Shown in pieces: positions 6,733 through 11,879 of a stretch of DNA of 11,879 nucleotides (position 1 is the first letter of the stretch; the number at the start of each line of letters is the position of its first letter). A program made the translations under genes and the position numbers. This DNA is from an uncultured beta proteobacterium (lineage in GTDB: Bacteria; Pseudomonadota; Gammaproteobacteria; Burkholderiales; Burkholderiaceae). Where the stretch lies: positions 1 through 11,879 of the forward strand of contig CAIYZI010000342.1 of the NCBI GenBank assembly GCA_903930665.1, given 5' to 3'. Below the pieces are notes generated by a model that saw only the letters and a list, made by a program, of their open reading frames with translations, did not search any database and was not told the origin of the DNA.

Positions 6733-7511
6733 ATGAATCCAATACTTATCAAAAATGTATTTATTGTTTTTGCCTTATTGGTTTGCACGTCCGCCTATGC
6801 GGTAGATATTCGAGTCATTAGCTCCGGCGGTTTTGCAGGCGCTTATAAAAAATTAGCCCCTGAGTTTGAAAGGCAAACAGGTAATGTATTGATTTCGGAT
6901 TGGGGTCTTTCCAATGGCGCAGATATCAACTCTATCCCCATGCGTCTTAGGCGTAATGGGGACATTGATGTAGTCATTATGACTGGCAAATCCCTAGACG
7001 AGCAGATGACTCAGGGTAAATACTTTATGGTAGTAAGGTGTTATTGGCCAGCTCTCAGATTGCTTGTGCTGTAAAACTAGGGGAACCTAAGCCTGATATC
7101 GGCACTCTCGACAAACTCAGAAATGCTCTGCTGAGCGCAAAGACAATCGCGTATTCTAATGGCGCTAGCGGAGAGTACATTAAAAATGACCTCATGAGCA
7201 AATTAGGCATTCCAGAACAAATGGCGGGTAAATTAAGGCAAACAACAGTCATGCCCGTTGGTGAATTTATTGCCAGCGGCGCAGCTCAAATTGGATGTCA
7301 ACAACTTAGTGAGCTAAAGGAAATTGAAGGAATTGAGCTCACGGGGTTGATTCCTCAGGAGGTTCAATTAACTACACCGTTTTTTGGCGCTGTGTTCGCC
7401 AATTCTAAAGTGCCAAAGCAAGCTAAGGTGTTATTGCTCTTTCTAGGCTCTCCGGTCAATGCTCAAGCATTATATGAGGCAGGGCTCATCCCGGTTATGG
7501 GGCGAAATTAG
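6733..7511 (+). pseudogene. frameshifted ModA-like periplasmic substrate-binding protein
   Basis: The reading begins with a signal peptide (MNPILIKNVF, hydrophobic core, cleavage after CTSAYA) and then the typical type 2 periplasmic-binding-protein start VDIRVISSGGFAGAYKKLAP. The first frame is lost near 7025-7045. The second frame, shifted by one base, continues KVLLASSQIACAVKLGEP, IAYSNGASGEYIKNDL, VGEFIASGAAQIGCQQLSEL and ends EAGLIPVMGRN. Joined length is about 259 aa, normal for the molybdate/oxyanion-type binding proteins common in Burkholderiales. An upstream in-frame ATG (6712) is possible but gives a poorer signal peptide. No ABC permease or ATPase is adjacent, so the ligand is not indicated. 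The damage is one indel and could be a sequencing error. Confidence 0.8.
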
Positions 7512-7551
7512 AGTACCGCAAAACTGTCGCACTACACTCAAACCAAAAAAC

Positions 7552-7941
7552 TTAAATATTCACCCTGTAATCTAGCATCAACCCATCACCGCATTGCCCC
7601 CGAATCCCCCAGTTATGCCTTGGAGTTTCAAAAATAGTGATCTCCACATCTTGCGGGGCAATGCCAACATCTTGCTCTATATATTGAAAGAGCAATTTGA
7701 TGAGTAACTTTTTGGCTTTTACAGATCGCCCCTCAAACATCGAAATTTCGATGATGGTGTAGTGATGGCTGCGATCAGCGGGAAAGAAAAAGTCTTCATT
7801 ACTCAATCCAATAAAGCGATGAAACTTTTTATCGATCGGATAGGCTAAGGCTTCTACCGCAGCCTTATGAATAGCGGTGGAGAGAGTATTGCGATAGCAT
7901 GCGAAAGAGCTTTTTAGGCCGTAGATTTTGATTTGGGACAT
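7552..7941 (-). CDS. tautomerase family protein (Tautomerase_2-like)
   Basis: A 129-aa member of the tautomerase/MIF superfamily, last gene of a three-gene minus-strand operon. Characteristic segments are the amphipathic helix region SFACYRNTLSTAIHKAAVEA, HRFIGLSNEDFFFPADRS, the central strand TIIEISMFEGRSVKAKKLLI, and ITIFETPRHNWGIRG near the C-terminus. The start at 7941 (MSQIKIYGLK) is where homology begins; the open frame extends upstream into the preceding gene without protein-like support. Residue 2 is Ser, so the N-terminal catalytic proline of classical tautomerases is absent, unlike the upstream paralogue (MPSAL). Either this subfamily works differently or it is not a tautomerase in activity. 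The stop of the upstream gene is 19 bases away. It faces the binding-protein gene convergently. Confidence 0.85.
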   Translation of the reverse strand: MSQIKIYGLKSSFACYRNTLSTAIHKAAVEALAYPIDKKFHRFIGLSNEDFFFPADRSHHYTIIEISMFEGRSVKAKKLLIKLLFQYIEQDVGIAPQDVEITIFETPRHNWGIRGQCGDGLMLDYRVNI

Positions 7942-7960
7942 GATTTGTAGTGGGCTACGC

Positions 7961-8314
7961 CTATTCGTAGTGAGCAATGGATTTGATGACTTTGCCCTCT
8001 TGGTTAAAAACAAAAGTTTCCCCAGCCATACCGCTAATGCCCTGGTAGTAAATAACTATGCTTTGCACACCAATCAATACTTGGCGCAGATCAAAACAAA
8101 GTCCAGGATATTTAGCTAAGGCAGCAGCCCAATATTGGCCTATTTCCTTTTTGCCATGCAAACTACCCGAAGGATCGCCTGCAATAGTAACGATGTAGGG
8201 TGAAATCATTTCAAAATCATCGGCATAGTGCGTGAGGACGGCTTCTAGGTTATGGCTATTCCAAGCGGATAGCCATTCCTGCGCAAATTGGTTAGCAAAT
8301 TCTGAAGTAATCAT
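7961..8314 (-). CDS. NTF2/SnoaL-like family protein
   Basis: A 117-aa protein of the nuclear-transport-factor-2-like cone fold, seen in many small isomerases, dehydratases and binding proteins. The pattern is ANQFAQEWLSAWNSHNLEAV (N-terminal helix), LTHYADDFEMISPYI, SLHGKKEIGQYWAAALAKYP, then alternating beta strands to VIKSIAHYE. The ATG at 8314 overlaps the stop of the upstream tautomerase (TAATG), which fixes the start and implies translational coupling. It lies between two tautomerase genes in the same operon, so a role in the same small-molecule pathway is likely but the substrate is unknown. The frame is intact. With the upstream gene frameshifted, coupled translation of this gene may be reduced. 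Confidence 0.8.
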   Translation of the reverse strand: MITSEFANQFAQEWLSAWNSHNLEAVLTHYADDFEMISPYIVTIAGDPSGSLHGKKEIGQYWAAALAKYPGLCFDLRQVLIGVQSIVIYYQGISGMAGETFVFNQEGKVIKSIAHYE

Positions 8315-8699
8315 TAAATATCCAACTTAAAGCCTAGATCAATGTCGCAAGCTGCTTGCCCGCCTCGCACACCCCAATTTTCTAGCGGGCTTTCTCGAAG
8401 CAAAATCACAATATGGTCACCTGGAATGCCCAAATCACCCAATCGAGCAACTAAAGATTGCGCTTGGCTTCAATGGATCTGCCAGCAAATGCATCGATAG
8501 TGATATGAGTAAAGCATTCGGGCTCAGCCAATGTTGGTGGATGAGCAAACCCATGGGGCTCATGAACAACAAGGCGAATTGTCTTATCGGTAGGCTTGAT
8601 TTTGAAGGTATCAACCAACGATCCATGCACGGCCTCAATGAGGGCGATTTCTTCGCTCTTGCTGTAGCTCTTGCGAACCTCAATTAATGCGCTTGGCAT
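8314..8699 (-). pseudogene. frameshifted tautomerase family gene
   Basis: First gene of the minus-strand operon. The first frame (8699 to about 8454) reads MPSALIEVRKSYSKSEEIAL, HGSLVDTFKIKPTDKTIRLV and ends ITIDAFAGRSIEAKRNL before a TAG. A second frame continues VARLGDLGIPGDHIVILLRE, then SPLENWGVRGGQAACDIDLG and stops at 8314-8316. Together these make one complete Tautomerase_2-type protein of about 128 aa, including the catalytic-type Pro directly after Met. Total length is two bases over a multiple of three, so one base (or 3n+1) is missing near 8450-8456. GAGGA, seven bases upstream of the ATG on the minus strand, is a good ribosome binding site. Either a real frameshift or a one-base sequencing error. 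Confidence 0.8.
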
Positions 8700-8703
8700 T
8701 GAT

Positions 8704-8712
8704 TAATCCTCA
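8704..8712 (-). promoter_or_regulatory. ribosome binding site of the tautomerase operon
   Basis: On the minus strand TTGAGGATT precedes the ATG at 8699 with GAGGA about seven bases away. It is the best Shine-Dalgarno sequence of the minus-strand genes here and settles the start of the first tautomerase. Confidence 0.6.
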
Positions 8713-8829
8713 AATTACTTGCAGAACATTAAATCATGGGCCGAAAATAGTCTAACCATTAGGCTCTACTTAAATTTTAGCCTGCGAGATGGAATAAAAA
8801 ATTAGTCTGTAATTTATGAGTGGTAGGGA

Positions 8830-8875
8830 TGCCGATTTATTTAGAGATAAACTAGATTTATTAATATTCTCGGCA
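8830..8875. repeat. inverted repeat between operon promoter region and methyltransferase
   Basis: TGCCGA at 8830-8835 and TCGGCA at 8870-8875 are perfect 6-bp arms enclosing an AT-rich spacer of 34 bases. It sits just downstream of the methyltransferase stop and upstream of the tautomerase operon. It might be a weak transcription end for the former or a protein-binding palindrome. The long spacer and missing T-run make an intrinsic terminator doubtful. Confidence 0.3.
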
Positions 8876-8889
8876 CATTTTCTGTCGAC

Positions 8890-9567
8890 CTAATACTTAA
8901 TCACCAACATCTCATGACCGCCAACTTGAAACTCATAATCCACTCTTTGAAGATTCGCAATGAATCCTTTGCTTTTGTAGTGAGTAATTAAATCTCCTAA
9001 AAAAGGGCATCGATCACCATCAAGTGTTAATACTGGAAATATTCGTAACTCTTTCGCGATCCTCATAATTTCATTGATTGCATCCAAATGAAATTCATAT
9101 GAGAGCTGCTTGCTATATAAAAGCAATAAATGTGAGGAGAGCGCCAGTTCAAATTGCCTGACCCCAAAAGGCAGGCAATTTTGAAGCTCAAGACTAAGAT
9201 ACCTTCCCTCAGTCTTTCCAATATCGAAGTCCCCTAGAAACAACCCCATTGCCTCCATTCGAGCTGCCGCCAACGCACCTATAGACTTAAAGCTGCTCCA
9301 ACGGTATTGCTGTTGGTGCAGCCTCAATTGACCAATTACAAGTTTGCGAGTTTTATCAATGCGACCCTTGATTTGCTGTTTTGTAAACCCATAGATTGGA
9401 TCAATCGAAGTTATCTTGCCGCCCCGCCTGGTTAACGAATAATTAAATGAAGATGGGCCATCGCCACATCCAAGAATAGACTTGTTGATGTCTTCCTCCG
9501 ACAGGGAAAACATCTTTATATATTCTTCGTAGGATCGCCCCCAAGGCACGATTGAATCAAGCTCCAT
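8890..9567 (-). CDS. class I SAM-dependent methyltransferase-like protein
   Basis: A 225-aa intact frame. Residues 30-42 (SILGCGDGPSSFN) match the glycine-rich SAM-binding motif I, and Asp56 in KITSIDPIYGF sits at the end of the second strand, where class I methyltransferases bind the ribose of SAM. The C-terminal half includes ELALSSHLLLLYSKQLSYEF and a long amphipathic helix IAKELRIFPVLTLDG, ending in the beta-strand EMLVIKY. There is no signal peptide, so it is cytoplasmic. The substrate is not evident. The start at 9567 is the only good Met near the N-terminus; ribosome binding is weak (GTGAG, about 13 bases upstream). It is not tightly linked to its neighbours. A protein of this fold without methyltransferase activity remains possible. 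Confidence 0.7.
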   Translation of the reverse strand: MELDSIVPWGRSYEEYIKMFSLSEEDINKSILGCGDGPSSFNYSLTRRGGKITSIDPIYGFTKQQIKGRIDKTRKLVIGQLRLHQQQYRWSSFKSIGALAAARMEAMGLFLGDFDIGKTEGRYLSLELQNCLPFGVRQFELALSSHLLLLYSKQLSYEFHLDAINEIMRIAKELRIFPVLTLDGDRCPFLGDLITHYKSKGFIANLQRVDYEFQVGGHEMLVIKY

Positions 9568-9689
9568 TGTTAAATCAACTCACTTTCGATAGAAAATATG
9601 GGGTATGGCTGAAGATGGGCAACTCATCACCCATAACATTTGTATGCCGGCCACCTGCTTGATTTGGCGAAAGGAATTTAACATGCACA

Positions 9690-10010
9690 TCATTTAATAT
9701 CGTCAACATCAATAATCGCTATTCGCGTTGTTAGCGCTCTTAGCGCAATTGCATTTAGAAGTGGGGAGACGGTTGCACAACAATCGCCGACCACCGACAC
9801 CTGATACTTCTCTGCAGACTTGGAGATTGCCGTATGGGTGATGCAATTTTGCGTCATCATTCCACAAATCAATAGCTCAGTTACCCCAAATTTTTTAGGA
9901 TATTCTCAAGATTTGGTTCATAAAAACTATCGGCACACTCCTTAATGGCGGCAGGGGGCATATGGCGCTAGCTCTAGCAGGTCTTGGCTCCCTTGACTTC
10001 TTTGACAAAA
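9690..10010 (-). pseudogene. broken isochorismatase-family cysteine hydrolase
   Basis: The downstream frame (minus, 9872 to 9690) reads MICGMMTQNCITHTAISKSA, then VVGDCCATVSPLLNAIALRA and ends at VDDIK. It includes the family's catalytic Cys in MTQNC and the cis-peptide region. Upstream in a different frame comes PPAAIKECADSFYEPNLENI followed by LKNLG and a stop; the join to VTELLICG needs one missing base near 9893. Further up, a third frame gives QDLLELAPYAP and then coding character fades. The N-terminal half with the catalytic Asp (IDxQ region) and Lys is not recognisable. At least two indels and an N-terminal loss make a functional hydrolase unlikely. The substrate is unknown; the family includes nicotinamidases and isochorismatases. 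Confidence 0.7.
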
Positions 10011-10062
10011 GACTTTTCATTTTGTCAGATGTATGGCGCCTTACTTCAGTGCAAAGAAGCGG

Positions 10063-10137
10063 TCAAGTAAAGGCATAAATTGCTATTGTGGGCCAAACAA
10101 ATCCAGCAACAATAATTGCGGCAACAATAATCATCAT
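10063..10137 (-). CDS. candidate 24-aa single-pass membrane peptide
   Basis: On the minus strand, GGAA a few bases before two consecutive ATG codons opens a 24-codon frame ending in TGA. It is almost entirely hydrophobic (MMIIVAAIIVAGFVWPTIAI, then YAFT). The size and one-helix architecture recall small membrane subunits such as KdpF-type or CydX-type peptides, but no sequence match is claimed. It lies just upstream of the broken hydrolase and could also be the surviving N-terminus of a longer membrane protein. Chance cannot be excluded at this length. Confidence 0.25.
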   Translation of the reverse strand: MMIIVAAIIVAGFVWPTIAIYAFT

Positions 10138-10263
10138 TTATTCCAGTTTATTTATACGAATTAGTTATTAGATCGGAAAGTATTTAGCTTGAATACCCCT
10201 TATATATGGGAGATCGAAAACCACTAGGGACTTGGCGGAATTTGGCAAATAGTATTGCAGAGT

Positions 10264-10869
10264 ATGTCCAAAATCACCTGCCCTTTTTGCTCAACAGACT
10301 TAGTCCGCCCCGCGAAATCATGTATTACCTGTTCTGCGCAAATTACATATGGAAAAATCTCGGAAGATGCTTTAGGTTTTATTGGCATTAGCGCCATGAT
10401 ACTTTCGTTAATAACGATGAATGTTGTTCCCAAGCTTGGTATTAGACACCCTTTCATTGTTTTTTTTGTAACGATTGGGCTAGTTTCCTCGGTAGGTTAT
10501 TGGCGAGCATCGAATATTTATAGGGATGCGGTGAGATGGAAAAGGGCTGCCCATCAAAAAGAGGGCAATGATTTTGGTGGAACATGGCATAGAACCTCTT
10601 TTGAGCATAAGCTGCGATATGGGTTTGAGTTCCATTACCGCAAGACTTCCGGCTACCGCCCTTCATGGTGTGCGGAAAAAAATAAGTATGCGGTAAGCTC
10701 GATTCAGGATAAGTGGGTGCTATGGAGATCGTTTTTCCTAGCTTGCCGCAATCAAGTTGTGACAACAAATTCGCCTCAAGATATGGAGGCTGTGTATTTG
10801 AATGCCAAAGGTGATAAATCTGCAGGTGTGGCTGTAGCGCCCACCGTTAAGAAGGGGTGGCGGGGTTAA
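10264..10869 (+). CDS. zinc-ribbon protein with two transmembrane segments
   Basis: The start is the ATG at 10264 (MSKITCPFC); a TTG three codons earlier is possible, and no strong ribosome binding site is present. The N-terminus has CxxC-x10-CxxC (Cys6, Cys9, Cys20, Cys23), identical in position to the protein at 352-516. Two hydrophobic segments follow, about 37-55 (LGFIGISAMILSLITMNVV) and 64-80 (FIVFFVTIGLVSSVGYW), then a basic stretch RASNIYRDAVRWKR. Residues 100-201 are polar, rich in Trp, Tyr and Arg, and not recognised. The frame runs to within a few bases of a tRNA-like fragment, so the tail may be partly read-through past a lost stop. Function unknown; membrane-anchored zinc-binding protein by inference. 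Confidence 0.55.
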   Translation: MSKITCPFCSTDLVRPAKSCITCSAQITYGKISEDALGFIGISAMILSLITMNVVPKLGIRHPFIVFFVTIGLVSSVGYWRASNIYRDAVRWKRAAHQKEGNDFGGTWHRTSFEHKLRYGFEFHYRKTSGYRPSWCAEKNKYAVSSIQDKWVLWRSFFLACRNQVVTTNSPQDMEAVYLNAKGDKSAGVAVAPTVKKGWRG

Positions 10870-10913
10870 AACCCTGAGCGGAGGTTCGAACTCCTCTCTA
10901 TCTCGCCAACAGA
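10840..10913 (+). tRNA. tRNA-like 3' fragment with long variable arm (Ser type)
   Basis: The 3' part looks like a class II tRNA: variable-arm hairpin CGGGGT-TAAA-ACCCTG (10860-10875), T arm with GGAGGTTCGAAC, acceptor strand CTATCTC, discriminator G and CCA at about 10910. The T loop seems to carry one extra base compared with the standard seven. A matching 5' acceptor GAGATAG and a D arm are not found upstream. It could be the remnant of a decayed tRNA-Ser gene or the tRNA-derived attachment site left by an integrated element. The preceding gene's stop (10867-10869) falls inside it. Confidence 0.35.
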
Positions 10914-10939
10914 ATTTCAAAAATATAGATTTAATCCTA

Positions 10940-11250
10940 ATGTCAAAACCTGGTGCTGTTGCATCCAATAGTCTTAAATATTTTGCTTTACTGGGCGGGT
11001 AGGCATACCCCATGTTTAAGGCTAAGATCATGCCGCCCAATCCATCTTGACTCAAGGCGGGCGCGGATAAAGCAATGGCCAGTGAATCATTGGGCAGATC
11101 GAATCGCCATTGGTGCCACCACTATTGAAGCCATCATTCTTCTTAATGACTGGATCAGTCTTTTGCAAGAATGGCATAGTTCTGCGTCTTCAAATAGGAT
11201 CCCACTAATACGAAATTACCCGCCTACTAATTGATTGAGCGCTTACGTGC
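10940..11250 (-). pseudogene. unidentified, multiply frameshifted gene remnant
   Basis: On the minus strand three frames supply consecutive protein-like pieces. They are ALNQLVGG followed by NFVLVGSYLKTQNYAIL (about 11245-11170), then TDPVIKKNDGFNSGGTNGDS (about 11160-11100), then NDSLAIALSAPALSQDGLGG and MILALNMGYAYPPSKAKYLR down to about 10940. The last piece runs straight into the tRNA-like fragment, so the gene's 3' end appears to be cut there. At least two frameshifts separate the pieces. I cannot name the family. The overlapping plus-strand frame at 10953-11234 is regarded as a shadow. Confidence 0.4.
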
Positions 11251-11465
11251 CTTCTGGTGTTCTAACGCCCAATCATGGGTGGGCCCGCTGCTTGGGTGGT
11301 GCAAATAGTCTTAATGGCAACTTAGTTCAAATAATGTTTAATGCTCGAGGTTGTAGTTGGTATTTAAAGTCAATTGGCAGTAAAGGGATGATTTTCTTGC
11401 AAGGTCTTTTAGCTTTTTGGCCTAGTCTTGCCCCCATATTAACTTACACCTCTCTTTGGGGATAG
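11235..11465 (+). other. weak plus-strand ORF of unclear status
   Basis: An open frame of 76 codons starts with a TTG and ends SLWG. The composition is mixed, with one moderately hydrophobic stretch near the C-terminus (MIFLQGLLAFWPSLAPILTY). There is no ribosome binding site or family match. The minus strand also holds protein-like fragments here, so this may be a shadow or a remnant; it is listed only so that the interval is not left blank. Confidence 0.15.
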
Positions 11466-11655
11466 CAACTTTGCGCATTAAGCGGGAGGGATTTAGAAGA
11501 TTCATCTAAAGTCTTGTCGTTGGCGATTAAAAGCTCAATCTGCCACAAGAGGGATTCAATTTACTTGGGCTTGAAACGCTCACTATGTTTGACCTTAGTA
11601 CAGCCCTATTTTTAAGTAAAAGACCATCAAAATCTCTCGCTTGGGGTTGAGCCAT
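11444..11655 (-). pseudogene. small unidentified frameshifted gene
   Basis: From an ATG at 11655 the minus strand reads MAQPQARDFDGLLLKNRAVL and SNIVSV before losing coding character. In the next frame it continues ESLLWQIELLIANDKTLDES, then SKSLPLNAQSCYPQREV and a stop at 11444-11446. The total span is two bases over a multiple of three, consistent with one missing base near 11575. The joined product would be about 70 aa, hydrophilic with an amphipathic helix in the middle. The family is unknown and there is no clear ribosome binding site. Confidence 0.3.
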
Positions 11656-11879
11656 AAATTAACGCGGGACACCTTAATCTAATCAAGATAGTTTAAATTG
11701 GTGGGTTATAGGTAAATCAATTGCGGATTGGATATGATTAATTTAATAACTGTGATTAATAAATTCAAAATTTACAATATATTTATTTTTAACATAAATA
11801 ATCTGACTAGAGGGGGGGTAATTACAATAATTTATTGCTGGTAAATTAGATTATTAATATAATTAATTATAAAAAATAA
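11656..11879. other. very AT-rich terminal stretch with a G7 tract
   Basis: From about 11730 the sequence is dominated by A and T (for example around AATTAATTATAAAAAATAA at the very end), interrupted by a run of seven G at 11812-11818. No gene is visible. It could be an upstream regulatory region for a gene beyond the right edge or simply decayed DNA. Confidence 0.4.

Noticed and set aside
8435..8687. Alternative ORFs over the first tautomerase (both strands)
   Set aside because: They overlap a clear tautomerase reading and show no motif of their own.
8830..8875. Intrinsic terminator
   Set aside because: The 6-bp arms are separated by 34 bases and are not followed by a T-run; listed only as an inverted repeat.
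10738..11055. Single long minus-strand ORF as an intact gene
   Set aside because: Its C-terminal half is the reverse of the tRNA-like fragment and of the zinc-ribbon gene; only the N-terminal part fits the remnant reported at 10940-11250.
1..11879. CRISPR array, prophage module or defence system
   Set aside because: No regularly spaced repeats, cas genes, phage structural genes, restriction-modification genes or complete toxin-antitoxin pairs were seen.

Overview
The window looks like a chromosomal segment of a low-to-mid GC betaproteobacterium. The best guess is the Polynucleobacter group (Burkholderiaceae), and in particular a lineage undergoing genome erosion such as an endosymbiont. The grounds are the protein families present (Burkholderiales-style tautomerases, ModA-like binding protein, PanD remnant), the low coding density, and many genes broken by single-base indels. 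This assignment is inference from recognition, not a database search.

Layout. 1-2072 is mostly non-coding or decayed: a 12-bp tandem repeat resembling integrase arm sites (50-73), a 54-aa zinc-ribbon membrane microprotein on the minus strand (352-516), an unidentified plus-strand gene (1324-1695) and a frameshifted small membrane protein behind it. 2073-2870 is an intact arylamine N-acetyltransferase. 2871-4109 holds a truncated secreted protein and eroded coding remnants. 4110-4199 is a degenerate tRNA-Ser gene, followed on the minus strand by a second zinc-ribbon microprotein. 4580-6027 is a complete IS3-family (IS150-like) element with two ORFs, a correctly phased A6G slippery heptamer, imperfect terminal inverted repeats and a 4-bp target duplication.

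6028-6710 contains decayed genes, including a recognisable panD (aspartate 1-decarboxylase) pseudogene. 6733-7511 is a frameshifted ModA-like periplasmic binding protein. Convergent to it, 7552-8699 is a minus-strand operon: tautomerase (frameshifted), NTF2/SnoaL-like protein, tautomerase. 8890-9567 (minus) is an intact methyltransferase-like gene, and 9690-10010 (minus) a frameshifted cysteine hydrolase of the isochorismatase family. 10264-10869 is a third, longer zinc-ribbon membrane protein, which ends next to a tRNA-like 3' fragment (10870-10913). 10940-11655 contains two unidentified, multiply frameshifted minus-strand remnants, and the window closes in very AT-rich DNA.

How it fits together. 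Most genes here are peripheral metabolic or transport genes in different stages of loss. The IS element is the youngest and best preserved component. The genes that look intact are the N-acetyltransferase, the NTF2-like protein, the second tautomerase, the methyltransferase and the zinc-ribbon microproteins. No complete novel defence or mobile system is visible. The most interesting patterns are the recurring zinc-ribbon/transmembrane microproteins near tRNA-like or integration-like sequences, and the panD and tRNA-Ser erosion.
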